DNA of 64,000 nucleotides, taken from positions 99,707 through 163,706 of IMG/VR virus record IMGVR_UViG_3300023178_000009. One strand, written 5' to 3'. The translations under genes were made by a program, and so were the position numbers. Each line of letters begins with the position of its first letter. Positions within the stretch are counted from its first letter, which is position 1. Positions 24,159 to 32,207 of the stretch are shown here, one piece after another. The notes under the pieces were generated by a model. That model searched no databases. It saw only the letters and a list, made by a program, of their open reading frames with translations, and was not told where the DNA came from. This DNA comes from a virus.

Positions 24159-24773
24159 ATGAATACTGTTGATATCATGCTATTAAGAAAAATGTATATG
24201 TTTTCTGATAGCTTTAAAAACATTTTGATAATTGGTGACAATACAGAGATTGAAGATTGGGAAGCTGTAGAAAAATTATGCACTGAGTTTAATATTAAAG
24301 GTCGTCCTAATTGTTTTGCAGATGTATTAGAAGCTTTTGATGTGGATTCCGGAATCTTTTGTCCGGGAGATAAATTTCTAAAAACTAAATTTGAAAAAGA
24401 TACAGAATACGACATTATATGGAATCGAGGCGGTTCAATGAAAGTTTTCGATCAATATAATTTCTTTAAAAAGATACATGCGTTAACTCGAGTTAAGGGT
24501 TTGATTTGCAATACTAGTATATGGCATATGGGACTAGATAATAATTATTTTAATTATCAACCTAATTTTTGGCCTAAACTTCTCGGTCAAAATCAATATG
24601 GTCTTGTTCGTTGTTATAATTCTTGCGGGTCCGATTTTGATGATATAGAGCTAGATTACGAAGAAACTCGCTATCATTATTTAACTTCTGACATTGCAAT
24701 ATCTGATAGTAGACCATCATGGTTACACGTTATCAGCAGAACAACCGCAAAAGAGGAATTTGTAGGTGTTTAA
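24159..24773 (+). CDS. Methyltransferase-like hypothetical protein (204 aa)
   Basis: Segments FKNILIIGDNTEIEDWEAVE, YDIIWNRGGSMKVFDQY and FKKIHALTRVKGLICNTSIW follow the order of a Rossmann methyltransferase (loop, strand 4 with W-N-R-G, then a helix and strand 5 K-G). The canonical glycine-rich SAM loop is replaced by I-G-D-N-T, so binding may be lost or unusual. AT-rich, 11 nt after nrdB. Tentative assignment. Confidence 0.5.
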   Translation: MNTVDIMLLRKMYMFSDSFKNILIIGDNTEIEDWEAVEKLCTEFNIKGRPNCFADVLEAFDVDSGIFCPGDKFLKTKFEKDTEYDIIWNRGGSMKVFDQYNFFKKIHALTRVKGLICNTSIWHMGLDNNYFNYQPNFWPKLLGQNQYGLVRCYNSCGSDFDDIELDYEETRYHYLTSDIAISDSRPSWLHVISRTTAKEEFVGV

Positions 24774-24927
24774 AACTACTATTAATTGCCGCGGGTGCGA
24801 AGTGAAATGCGACGTAATTATACGTCAAACTAATTATGAGCATGAAGAAATAGAAATTGCTTTTTGTCCTATTTGTAGTGCGAATATTGAAGATAATGAG
24901 GACTATATACCGGATTATGAAGAATAA
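24766..24927 (+). CDS. Small zinc-ribbon protein (53 aa, GTG start)
   Basis: GTG 24766 overlaps the previous stop by 8 nt. Cysteines are arranged C-x2-C-x3-C near residue 8 (INCRGCEVKC) and C-x2-C near 34 (FCPICSAN), a zinc-ribbon plan, followed by an acidic tail. The ribbon suggests protein or nucleic acid binding. No ATG is available, so the start is inferred. Confidence 0.5.
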   Translation: MFKTTINCRGCEVKCDVIIRQTNYEHEEIEIAFCPICSANIEDNEDYIPDYEE

Positions 24928-25498
24928 TGGTTATCCAGAAGATTGGAAAATAGATCCAGCAAATATTGATGTATCAAATTTATTATTAGATAAAGTCGAT
25001 AATAGAGTAGCTATACCTGATAAAAATACAATTTTTTCTGATATTCAAAATTCTGACTTTAAACTAGGTTGGAAAGATTCAGATTGGGATAAAGAAGTAT
25101 TTTTATATTCCACTTGTACAGAATCTAGAATGTGTCAAATAATTGCTCATTATGCGATGTCTATTTGGCCTCAACATCTTGATAATCATCGAATCGTTAG
25201 AACTGTTCTAAATGCAGGAGTGCCTGGTTCTGTATATCGAAGTCATGCTGATGATGTAGATATGTCTAAAAATACAAAAACTGTTTTGTATATGGCCAAT
25301 CCAACATGGGAACATGGTTGGGGTGGTGAGTTCAAATTTTATGATCCCTATGTACGAGATCTCGTAGGTATGTTAGAATATAAACCTGGGCGAATGATTA
25401 TATTCGATGGAAATATTCAACATACAGCTGCGTGCATTGCGTATCATGCTAGCATGTGGCGATTTACGGTAGCACAAAATTATGTACCTATGGGATAA
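24917..25498 (+). CDS. Prolyl-hydroxylase-like 2OG-Fe(II) oxygenase (193 aa)
   Basis: Non-haem iron dioxygenase with classic ligands: H110-x-D112 (YRSHADDVD), GGEFKFYD strand, then GRMIIFDGNIQHTA with H169 and R182 (WRFTVAQNY). The plan GxVYxxHxD...TVLYMANPTW is that of P4H-like phage oxygenases. ATG 24917 overlaps the zinc-ribbon gene by 11 nt; upstream in-frame starts would overlap it much more. Substrate unknown. The 3' end overlaps dCMP deaminase by 17 nt. Confidence 0.8.
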   Translation: MKNNGYPEDWKIDPANIDVSNLLLDKVDNRVAIPDKNTIFSDIQNSDFKLGWKDSDWDKEVFLYSTCTESRMCQIIAHYAMSIWPQHLDNHRIVRTVLNAGVPGSVYRSHADDVDMSKNTKTVLYMANPTWEHGWGGEFKFYDPYVRDLVGMLEYKPGRMIIFDGNIQHTAACIAYHASMWRFTVAQNYVPMG

Positions 25499-25952
25499 AA
25501 GATTTTTAGAATTAGCTAAACACATTTCAACTTGGTCAAAAGATCCATCACGAAAAATTGGTGCCGTAGCAATAAGAGATAGACAAGTGTTGGCTACTGG
25601 ATATAATGGCTTTCCAGTTGGTGTGATTGACGATGAAGATCGTTATAATGATCGCGACCAAAAATACGAGCTCGTGGTGCACGCGGAGATGAACTGTATC
25701 TATAATGCAGGTCGCAATGGTATGTCGCTTAGGGACGCCACAATGTACGTATATGGTTTACCTGTGTGTCATGAGTGCGCTAAAGGAATCATACAAACAG
25801 GTATTAAACGTGTAGTTATACATGATACAAAATATACTGATGCAAGATGGATAAATAGTTTTGGAAAGACATTGAATCTATTTAATGAAGCAGGTATAAT
25901 TTGTGATGCAGTCGAGCTACCCGAATCCGTGGATATTACAGACTACAGGTAA
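25482..25952 (+). CDS. cd: Deoxycytidylate deaminase (156 aa)
   Basis: Converts dCMP to dUMP, substrate for ThyX at 5536. Zinc site: H67-A-E69 (VVHAEMNC) and P94-V-C96-H-E-C99. The N-terminal DPSRKIGAVAI and GYNGFPVG motifs are family signatures. Shorter than T4 Cd (193 aa), lacking its extra zinc-binding insertion. Flanked by overlapping genes. Confidence 0.93.
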   Translation: MYLWDKRFLELAKHISTWSKDPSRKIGAVAIRDRQVLATGYNGFPVGVIDDEDRYNDRDQKYELVVHAEMNCIYNAGRNGMSLRDATMYVYGLPVCHECAKGIIQTGIKRVVIHDTKYTDARWINSFGKTLNLFNEAGIICDAVELPESVDITDYR

Positions 25953-26337
25953 ATCTTTAGAATCTGAAGATTGTGAAAATCATGTTGGAATGGTCTATCT
26001 CATTGTTAATAAAAAGAACGATCGCAAATATGTTGGCAAAAAGTTCTTTTATTCTACTCGCAAACTCCCTCCTCTCAAAGGTAAAACTCGCAAACGCAAA
26101 AAAATCGTCGAATCAGATTGGCGCGATTATTGGGGATCGAGTAATGAACTTAAAGATGACATTGCTAAATATGGTCATGATAATTTCGAACGATATGTAC
26201 TACGTATATGTGACTCAAAGACAGAGTTATCTTACTACGAACTCAAAGAGCAAGTAGATCGCGGTGTACTTTTGACCGAAGAGTATTATAATGATTTTAT
26301 TGGTGGTAAAATAAATGGAAAATTCCTCAGATCTTAG
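25906..26337 (+). CDS. GIY-YIG-like putative endonuclease (143 aa)
   Basis: N-terminal half contains MVYLIVNKKNDRKYVGKKFF, a variant of the GIY-(10-12)-YIG signature (V-Y-L...Y-V-G), followed by a Lys/Arg-rich stretch, ESDWRDYWGSSNELK (GSS/N after YIG as in Seg-type enzymes) and ELSYYELKEQ with a possible catalytic Glu. The protein is short, lacks a DNA-binding tail and is similar to small standalone phage GIY-YIG genes. ATG 25906 overlaps the deaminase by 47 nt; GTG 25903 also possible. Confidence 0.65.
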   Translation: MQSSYPNPWILQTTGKSLESEDCENHVGMVYLIVNKKNDRKYVGKKFFYSTRKLPPLKGKTRKRKKIVESDWRDYWGSSNELKDDIAKYGHDNFERYVLRICDSKTELSYYELKEQVDRGVLLTEEYYNDFIGGKINGKFLRS

Positions 26338-26560
26338 GATACTTGTTTTCACACTTGAAGGGTGTGAACCTTGCATGTTTTTAAAACAATATCTAGATCA
26401 AAAAGGATATGAATACACAAAAGTAGAAATTGGTGATGAAATACCAATTGAAACTTTTAATAAAATCTATCCTGACGCGAATGGATTCCCACATACTATT
26501 GTAAACGGCGAACCTGTTTTTGATTTGATGATGTACTTAGAAAGTGGACTAGAACTATGA
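26315..26560 (+). CDS. Glutaredoxin (81 aa)
   Basis: Thioredoxin-fold dithiol protein: redox motif C17-E-P-C20 (LEGCEPCMFLKQYLD) and GFPHTIVNGEPVFD with the cis-Pro (P), the normal glutaredoxin plan. Probable electron donor for NrdAB in this nucleotide operon. Overlaps neighbours by 23 and 4 nt. Confidence 0.85.
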   Translation: MENSSDLRILVFTLEGCEPCMFLKQYLDQKGYEYTKVEIGDEIPIETFNKIYPDANGFPHTIVNGEPVFDLMMYLESGLEL

Positions 26561-26733
26561 TGGACGTAACACGTATTAAGAAAACAAAACAAATTGTATA
26601 TCCTCTTGGAGCAAAAGATACTCAATATACTTGGGTACTTTTTCCTCTCGGTCATACAAGTAAAAAAGGCAATCGAGCTGATTTGAGAATCGTGCGAAAC
26701 GATAATTTAATAAAAGATAAGGAAGTACTATGA
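26557..26733 (+). CDS. Small hypothetical protein (58 aa)
   Basis: Begins MMDVTRIKKTKQIVYPLGAK, basic, beta-strand-rich (TQYTWVLFPLGHT), no cysteine or membrane span. Start overlaps the glutaredoxin stop (ATGA) and its stop overlaps the following ATG (26730), supporting translation. Unknown function. Confidence 0.6.
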   Translation: MMDVTRIKKTKQIVYPLGAKDTQYTWVLFPLGHTSKKGNRADLRIVRNDNLIKDKEVL

Positions 26734-27758
26734 CAGCTATTATCGATGGCAAATATCACTATCTTTGGTCATCAAAAGAAGTACCAGATTCCAGAGGTGG
26801 CACCGAACGATTAACAGAACGATTGAGTCAAGAAATTGATCAAGAACTTTTGTCTAAGTTTATTATTATTTCTTCGCGTTTGCATCCGGATGAGAATGTA
26901 TTTTTAAGAGACGATAAGATTCGAATCTTTTGGGCCCATGATTTGCCAGGAGATCCAGCAATGGATTTTCTTAAAACCAATAAGAAAGATTGGTTTCACA
27001 AATATGTTTTTGTAAGCACGTGGCAAATGCAACGCGCTATTGAAATGTATAATCTACCTTGGGAAAAATGTATTGTTATACAGAATGCAATTGATCCAAT
27101 TAATATATCTCCTAAACCTAGTATTAGTGAAGGAATTAGATTTGTATATCATTCAGTGCCTCGTAAAGGTTTGAACATTGTTATTGCTGCTTTTGAACAG
27201 CTGGCAAAAAAATATCCAAACGTACATCTTGATGTGTATTCTTCATATAATTTGTATGGATGGCCTAATGCAGATGAAGAGTTAGGCTTTAATGATTTGT
27301 TTACAATGATTGATGAACATCCTCAGATGACCAATCATGGTGCAGTAGAAAATGATAGAGTACGAATAGCATTGAATGATGCCCATGTTTGGGTACATCC
27401 TGCATCATTTGCAGAAACATCATGTATGTGTTTAATGGAAGCTATGAGTGCAGGCGCGGTGTGTGTTCATTCAAATTATGGTGCGATGTATGAAACGGCA
27501 GCAAATTGGACACAAATGTATCAATTTTCACCTGATCAGCGCGCGCATGCTGGTATTCTATTGGCCAACTTGGAAGGTGTAGTACAAAATATTGAACCAA
27601 TGCTAGCAAATACTGGATCTCAAAAAGCTTTTGCTGATGTGTTTTATTCATGGACGAATAGAAAATTGGAGTGGAATGCTCTACTTCAAGGTTTGGTAAA
27701 TACTATTAAGGACACTAGTGTTCCTCAAGAAATGTTTACTATTAAGACAGGCACATGA
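26730..27758 (+). CDS. Glycosyltransferase, GT4-like (342 aa)
   Basis: GT-B fold. GGTERLTERLSQEI is the first-domain acceptor-side loop; VVIQNAIDP and RKGLNIVIAAFEQLAKKYPN are the linker and donor-domain start. WVHPASFAETSCMCLMEAMSAGAVCVHSNYG contains the E-x7-E nucleotide-sugar motif (E-T-S-x5-E) and second-domain G residues. Likely transfers a sugar from a nucleotide donor to DNA base, LPS or a virion protein; no evidence for which. Confidence 0.85.
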   Translation: MTAIIDGKYHYLWSSKEVPDSRGGTERLTERLSQEIDQELLSKFIIISSRLHPDENVFLRDDKIRIFWAHDLPGDPAMDFLKTNKKDWFHKYVFVSTWQMQRAIEMYNLPWEKCIVIQNAIDPINISPKPSISEGIRFVYHSVPRKGLNIVIAAFEQLAKKYPNVHLDVYSSYNLYGWPNADEELGFNDLFTMIDEHPQMTNHGAVENDRVRIALNDAHVWVHPASFAETSCMCLMEAMSAGAVCVHSNYGAMYETAANWTQMYQFSPDQRAHAGILLANLEGVVQNIEPMLANTGSQKAFADVFYSWTNRKLEWNALLQGLVNTIKDTSVPQEMFTIKTGT

Positions 27759-28087
27759 CAAATATAATTCAATTCCCGTTAGATCGAAGAATGGATGAAA
27801 TGTTATGGCAGGAATTAGAAAAAGAATTAGTTGAAAATAATGACGAACAAATTATTGTTGAAGAATTACTATCTGATTTTATTTCTTGCCTACACGACAT
27901 GTCATTTCCAATAGATGATGAAAAATTTGTATATGATATTTCGTTTTTGTATGAAAGTATGAAATCTTTAATTTTAAAATTTCATGACAAAAATCATCCA
28001 ATTCAGAATTTCGCACATAATTTATATAATGAACAGATAGAACATGCTAAAGCGGCTCAAAAACAACTGGAATTGAATTTCGATTAA
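27755..28087 (+). CDS. Hypothetical protein (110 aa)
   Basis: Starts MTNIIQFPLDRRMDEMLWQE; acidic, helical, two predicted helices with long acidic faces and hydrophobic segments but no membrane span. The opening T-N-I-I-Q-F-P is common in T4-like marine phages' small proteins. Overlaps the glycosyltransferase stop (ATGA) and is followed by an early promoter. Confidence 0.6.
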   Translation: MTNIIQFPLDRRMDEMLWQELEKELVENNDEQIIVEELLSDFISCLHDMSFPIDDEKFVYDISFLYESMKSLILKFHDKNHPIQNFAHNLYNEQIEHAKAAQKQLELNFD

Positions 28088-28090
28088 CTG

Positions 28091-28119
28091 TTTACAATGA
28101 TGTGAAAATACTGTAGAAT
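28091..28119 (+). promoter_or_regulatory. Candidate early promoter (TTTACA-17-TAGAAT)
   Basis: TTTACA 28091-28096 and TAGAAT 28114-28119, spacer 17 bp, 29 nt before the rnh start. Matches the shared motif of this phage. Confidence 0.7.
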
Positions 28120-28148
28120 ATAGTATTAGATTGTGATTGGAGATAACC

Positions 28149-28997
28149 GTGATTATCCTAGACTATAACCAAGTAGCTCTTGCTAACTTGATGGTGACAG
28201 GAACAAAGAACCTCGAAATAAACGAGAACTTACTGCGTCATATGATTCTAAACTCGATTCGTATGAATAAGGTCAAGTTCGAAAAAGAATTTGGTGAGCT
28301 AATCATCGCCTGCGACGCTACGTCTAACTGGCGAAAACAGTACTTTCCTTATTATAAAGCGAATCGTAAGAAGAGCCGCGATGACTCTTCTCTTGATTGG
28401 AATGAGATCTTTCGTATTCTTAATCAAGTGCGCGATGAGCTCACTGAATATTTTCCGTACCCTACTATTCGTGTAGAAACTGCAGAAGCCGACGATGTTA
28501 TTGCTACTCTTGTACATGAGCATGGACGTGAACTAGGTGGTGAGCCCATTCTAATCCTCTCTGGTGACAAAGACTTTCAGCAATTGCAAAAATATGCCAA
28601 CGTACAGCAATACGATCCAACACGTAAGCGATGGATTCGCTGTCAAGATCCTGAAACGTTTTTGATTGAACATATCTTCAAAGGCGATGCGAGCGATGGC
28701 ATTCCAAATGTCCTCAGTGAGGATGATACCTTTGCAGTCGGTGGACGACAAAAACCATTGCGCGCTACTAAGTTGTACGAAATGAGAGATTCATCGCCTG
28801 ATTCTTGGCCTAGAGAAATTCAGCGCAATTATAAACGCAATCGTATGATGATCGATCTGTCTAATGTGCCAGGTGATATTCGTAATCAGACAATGACTGA
28901 TTATCGTAAACAACAATCAAAAGATAGATCAAAACTCTTTAACTACTTTATTAAGTATAAACTCAAAAATTTGACTGAAGCAATAGCGGAGTTCTAA
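28149..28997 (+). CDS. rnh: T4-type RNase H, 5'-3' exonuclease/flap nuclease (282 aa)
   Basis: FEN-1 family enzyme that removes RNA primers on the lagging strand. GTG 28149 lies 7 nt after GGAG (28138-28141), better than the TTG at 28137. The acidic site residues are visible: D5 (IILDYNQ), ACDATSNWRKQYFPYYKANR, ETAEADDVIATL, LSGDKDFQQL and GDASDGIPNVL. Length close to T4 RNase H (305). First gene after an early promoter. Confidence 0.9.
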   Translation: MIILDYNQVALANLMVTGTKNLEINENLLRHMILNSIRMNKVKFEKEFGELIIACDATSNWRKQYFPYYKANRKKSRDDSSLDWNEIFRILNQVRDELTEYFPYPTIRVETAEADDVIATLVHEHGRELGGEPILILSGDKDFQQLQKYANVQQYDPTRKRWIRCQDPETFLIEHIFKGDASDGIPNVLSEDDTFAVGGRQKPLRATKLYEMRDSSPDSWPREIQRNYKRNRMMIDLSNVPGDIRNQTMTDYRKQQSKDRSKLFNYFIKYKLKNLTEAIAEF

Positions 28998-28998
28998 A

Positions 28999-29430
28999 AT
29001 GCCACAACCAAAAATGATCAGTGCCATCCTTAAGGAAATCGAGGATACACCGGGTCGAAAAGAAAAAATTAAGAAACTACAGGATCAATCATCTAATGGT
29101 CCTTTAAAAGCTGTTCTACAGGCTGTTTTCGATGACCGTATTATATTTGAGCTTCCACCCGGTGATCCACCATATAATGAACCGGAAGATATGCTGGACA
29201 ATACTGGAGGTTTATATCAAGAGTTTAGAAAGTTTTATATCTTTACGAAAAATCAACGCAGTGCTCAAATGCGTCAGATGAAACGTGAACAAGCATTTAT
29301 TCAGATGTTGGAAAGTGTTCATCCAGATGATGCTAAACTATTGTTGTCGATGAAAGATAAGAAGATGCCATATAAAGGTATTACTAAAAAACTTGTATGT
29401 GATGCGTATGGAGAGGATTTTGTCAAATGA
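28999..29430 (+). CDS. Conserved phage protein, DUF6433-like (143 aa)
   Basis: Sequence pattern PLKAVLQAVFDDRIIFELPPGDPPY...NTGGLYQEFRKFYIF and MKREQAFIQMLESVHPDDAKLLLSMKDKKMPYKGITKKLV is conserved in many T4-like phages. I recall it as DUF6433. It is helical with a conserved LPPGxPPY loop; no enzyme motif. Location beside RNase H suggests a replication or repair accessory role. Confidence 0.7.
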   Translation: MPQPKMISAILKEIEDTPGRKEKIKKLQDQSSNGPLKAVLQAVFDDRIIFELPPGDPPYNEPEDMLDNTGGLYQEFRKFYIFTKNQRSAQMRQMKREQAFIQMLESVHPDDAKLLLSMKDKKMPYKGITKKLVCDAYGEDFVK

Positions 29431-29594
29431 GTAAGTCTAAGCGTGATCGTAATCATCGTCGAGAAGAAGCTCGTTATAGTGACGGTAATAGGAAGAACGT
29501 AAAAGAAAATAATCAACGCGTCGAAAAAAGAGTAAAAAATCTTTTTAGAAGTGGTAATATTGAGCAGCTTGTAGAAGCCGAAATTTATAAATAA
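29427..29594 (+). CDS. Small basic protein (55 aa)
   Basis: ATGA overlap with the previous stop. Very Arg/Lys-rich (KSKRDRNHRREEARYSDGNR), helical C-terminus (NLFRSGNIEQLVEAEIYK). Possible nucleic-acid binder. Its stop lies in a TATAAATA sequence (29586-29593). Confidence 0.55.
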   Translation: MSKSKRDRNHRREEARYSDGNRKNVKENNQRVEKRVKNLFRSGNIEQLVEAEIYK

Positions 29595-29598
29595 AATC

Positions 29599-29835
29599 AT
29601 GCCAACCTATGTCTATCGAAATACTGAGACTGGTGAGCTAGAGGAGCACATCCACAAGATCTCAGAAATGGATTCGTTTACAGCAGCGAATCCTCATCTT
29701 ACGCGGCAAATTCAATCATTTGGAACTATTCGTGGAACCGGCGTCGGGAAATCAAAACCTGACGACGGCTTTCGTGATGTCCTGAAATCTATTAAAAAGG
29801 CTTCAGGAAAAGGCTCAACTATAAACACATTTTAA
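29599..29835 (+). CDS. FmdB-like small protein lacking zinc cysteines (78 aa)
   Basis: Starts MPTYVYRNTETGELEEHIHKISEMDSF, the opening MPTYxYR of FmdB/CxxC zinc-ribbon proteins, but the C-x-x-C pairs are replaced (N-T-E-T-G). So the zinc site is lost and the fold may be kept. C-terminal part is flexible and basic (KSIKKASGKGSTINTF). Function unknown. Confidence 0.6.
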   Translation: MPTYVYRNTETGELEEHIHKISEMDSFTAANPHLTRQIQSFGTIRGTGVGKSKPDDGFRDVLKSIKKASGKGSTINTF

Positions 29836-29846
29836 GGAGGCTATAC

Positions 29847-29893
29847 AACCCTTATATTATGATAACTTAAATTCACTAACAACAAAAAGGGTT
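29847..29893 (+). promoter_or_regulatory. Possible RBS-sequestering stem in the phoH leader
   Basis: AACCCTT (29847-29853) is the exact complement of AAGGGTT (29887-29893), which contains the ribosome site AAGGG 6 nt before ATG 29898. The 33 nt loop is AT-rich. Could lower phoH translation until melted or bound; weak (7 bp). Confidence 0.35.
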
Positions 29894-29897
29894 ATCT

Positions 29898-30677
29898 ATG
29901 CAACTTTCAAAAAGACAAAGACGTCAGCTCAAGAAACAAGGAATCCTCGATTCCAATGACATGACTCGAGTACCTCAGAAAGGCATGAAACTAGCAACGA
30001 TTCATCCTAAAACCGAAAATCAGCAAAAGACTTTCGAAGCATATGATGAAGGACAACATTTGATCCTACACGGTTCACCGGGAACTGGCAAAACGTTCCT
30101 CTCCCTTTACCTCGCACTCTACGATTTGTTTGAATATAAGGAGAATACATACGAAAAAATCGTAGTCATTCGTTCAGCTCAGCCATCTAAAGACATGGGG
30201 TTTCTGCCAGGATCAGAAGCACAGAAGATGGCAAACTATCAAGCACCTTATAAAGCAATTGCATCTGAAATTTTTGGCCGTGGTGACGCCTATGAAATAC
30301 TTAAACAAAAGATGCTAATAGAATTTCAATCAACATCGTTTCTTCGAGGCACTACAATTGACAACGCGGTCATCATCCTCGACGAAGCACAAAACCTCAG
30401 TTATATGGAGCTAAAAACAGTACTCACTCGCGTTGGAGAAAACAGCAGAATCATTATTTGTGGCGATGTTTTACAAGACGACCTTACAAGCACAAGATAT
30501 AATCAGCAATCTGGTCTAGTCCAAGCTATGAACGTATTTAAAGATGTACCATCGATGACATTAATCGAGTTTGACATAGAAGATATTGTACGTTCAGGAT
30601 TTGTGAAAGAATTTATTATCGCTGAGAGTAATCTCTATGATCGATCTCACATCGTGGATATTCGGGCAGTAGCATAA
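29898..30677 (+). CDS. phoH: PhoH-like ATPase (259 aa)
   Basis: P-loop NTPase with Walker A GSPGTGKT (59-66) and Walker B VIILDEAQN, followed by the PhoH motifs RVGENSRIIICGD and LIEFDIEDIVRSGFVKEF. The N-terminus is basic (KRQRRQLKKQ). PhoH is a common auxiliary gene of marine phages; proposed roles in phosphate stress or RNA metabolism are not settled. Followed by CATAAATA and an early promoter for the exonuclease gene. Confidence 0.92.
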   Translation: MQLSKRQRRQLKKQGILDSNDMTRVPQKGMKLATIHPKTENQQKTFEAYDEGQHLILHGSPGTGKTFLSLYLALYDLFEYKENTYEKIVVIRSAQPSKDMGFLPGSEAQKMANYQAPYKAIASEIFGRGDAYEILKQKMLIEFQSTSFLRGTTIDNAVIILDEAQNLSYMELKTVLTRVGENSRIIICGDVLQDDLTSTRYNQQSGLVQAMNVFKDVPSMTLIEFDIEDIVRSGFVKEFIIAESNLYDRSHIVDIRAVA

Positions 30678-30682
30678 ATATA

Positions 30683-30711
30683 TGTACAAATCGAATATGA
30701 TGTGATAGAAT
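30683..30711 (+). promoter_or_regulatory. Candidate early promoter (TGTACA-17-TAGAAT)
   Basis: TGTACA 30683-30688, TAGAAT 30706-30711, spacer 17 bp with TG upstream of the -10; only 9 nt to ATG 30721, implying a very short or absent leader. A CATAAATA late-like box lies just upstream at 30673-30680. Confidence 0.65.
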
Positions 30712-30720
30712 CTTTATATT

Positions 30721-31392
30721 ATGAAAACATTTATACACAAACCATTTGAGCCTAAGACACTCAAACAAATCAACGAAAATGGCCAAAGGCTGTATGTAAC
30801 CGAAAGTGGAGAAAAATACCCATCGGTTACTACGGCCCTTGGTGCTCTTAATCGTAAAAAAATCTATGAATGGCGCAAACGCGTCGGCGCTGACGTAGCC
30901 AATAAGATTTCAACACAGGCATCACGTGCTGGTACTGCAGTGCACCATGTTGCTGAGGATTATGTCCTTGGCCAAATGAAAGAAGATGTCAATCCTATTG
31001 CATTGAATACATTTAGAACCATTCAACCACAATTAGATCAGAACGTAGATGAAATCTATGGTGTTGAACTTCGTATGTATTCTGATGTACTTAAGACTGC
31101 TGGCACAGCCGATCTTATTTGTAGATATGCCGGTAAAAATACTGTGCTAGATTTTAAAACATCGAAGCGATGGAAAACAAAAGAAGAAATTACTACTTAC
31201 TTTATGCAAGGCGCAGCCTATGCACAAATGGTCGAAGAACACTACGGCATGAAGATCGATCAGATTGTTGTTCTTATGGCAGTCGGTGGTGGTGAAGGTT
31301 CATTGGTATTCATTGAAGAACTTGATAATTGGAAATCAATGACTCATAAATTCTTTGATTTATATCATAAAGGTAAACTAAAGGATTTTTAA
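30721..31392 (+). CDS. PD-(D/E)XK exonuclease (223 aa)
   Basis: Cas4/RecB-like nuclease fold: RAGTAVHHVAEDYV (H75 motif), AGTADLICRY (D131), TVLDFKTSK (D144-F-K146) and YFMQGAAYAQMV (Q/Y motif after the core). This MGME1/exonuclease type is widespread in T4-like marine phages; it may resect DNA ends in recombination or degrade host DNA. Promoter at 30683 directly precedes it. Confidence 0.88.
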   Translation: MKTFIHKPFEPKTLKQINENGQRLYVTESGEKYPSVTTALGALNRKKIYEWRKRVGADVANKISTQASRAGTAVHHVAEDYVLGQMKEDVNPIALNTFRTIQPQLDQNVDEIYGVELRMYSDVLKTAGTADLICRYAGKNTVLDFKTSKRWKTKEEITTYFMQGAAYAQMVEEHYGMKIDQIVVLMAVGGGEGSLVFIEELDNWKSMTHKFFDLYHKGKLKDF

Positions 31393-32030
31393 TGCATAAG
31401 AACGCTTACGCGGTATCACCTGCAGCAGTTGCAAATGATGTGTGCGACGAAATTGTTCGAATAGGTGAAATGCTTGATGATATGCAAGCTAAAGTCGGCC
31501 GCAAAGATGCTACAGCAGGAATTACTCGATTATCGACAGTAACATGGTTTTCTCCTGAACAAGCTGAGAAATATGATTTAAATTTTGATGGAATTTATAC
31601 TTCGTTAAATTCTGTAATGGGTCAAGCTGCTGAAGCTGCTGGATGGGGTGATTGGAAAATTAACACCGTACAACCTTATCAATACACTCAATATGGGCCC
31701 GGTGGTCATTATGATTGGCATCCGGATTCTTTTGCAGATCCAATGCCTGAAGATGATGAGAATGCAGGTTTGATTCGAAAGCTGAGTTTTACACTTCTAC
31801 TCAGTGATCCTACTGAATATGAAGGTGGAGAATTGCTTATTGAAGATCATCAGCGCTCCGGTCCAAATGAGATCTGGCATCGCATTACCAATATGTCTCT
31901 AGTCCCTGAGTATACTCAGAAAGGGACAATGGTTGTATTTCCAAGCCATCTATGGCATAGGGTAATGCCTGTCAAAAGAGGCGTCCGGCGCTCTCTGGTG
32001 GGCTGGTTTATGGGCCCGCCGTGGACTTAG
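31392..32030 (+). CDS. PKHD-type 2OG-Fe(II) hydroxylase (212 aa)
   Basis: Ligands H106-x-D108 (GGHYDWHPD) and H189 (VVFPSHLWHRV), and R199/R200 (RRSLVGWFMGP), with EGGELLIED between them, as in PiuC/PKHD hydroxylases. These oxidise prolyl or other residues or small molecules with O2 and 2-oxoglutarate. Overlaps the exonuclease stop by one base (TAATG). Last gene before the duplicated leader. Confidence 0.88.
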   Translation: MHKNAYAVSPAAVANDVCDEIVRIGEMLDDMQAKVGRKDATAGITRLSTVTWFSPEQAEKYDLNFDGIYTSLNSVMGQAAEAAGWGDWKINTVQPYQYTQYGPGGHYDWHPDSFADPMPEDDENAGLIRKLSFTLLLSDPTEYEGGELLIEDHQRSGPNEIWHRITNMSLVPEYTQKGTMVVFPSHLWHRVMPVKRGVRRSLVGWFMGPPWT

Positions 32031-32200
32031 ATCAAAAAGTTATATACTTAGACGAAAATAGTCTAAAAAAAGTGAAAAAAGTTCGAAAAAAATCGTAACA
32101 AAATCAATAAGTTACAACTCTCAAAAAACTCCTTTAAAATCAATAACTTAGAGGTGTACATTTCCATGCCTGCTTGATAGAATAGCACTTGTCAAATGGA
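32029..32200 (+). repeat. Duplicated 172 bp leader, copy 2
   Basis: Aligned with 2918-3089 without gaps. Contains the same hairpin TTAGAC/GTCTAA, AATCAATAAGTT (32102-32113) and AATCAATAACTT (32138-32149) 36 bp apart, then the promoter hexamers. It starts within the last 2 nt of the hydroxylase gene. Lies upstream of a small membrane protein operon. Confidence 0.85.
32155..32183 (+). promoter_or_regulatory. Candidate early promoter (TGTACA-17-TAGAAT)
   Basis: TGTACA 32155-32160 and TAGAAT 32178-32183; 17 bp spacer, TG one base upstream of the -10. Identical hexamers and spacing to the copy at 3044. Confidence 0.75.
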
Positions 32201-32207
32201 GATAAAC

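Noticed and set aside
29586-29593. TATAAATA as late promoter for 29599
   Set aside because: Only 5 nt separate the box from the ATG, so a transcript would start inside the gene.
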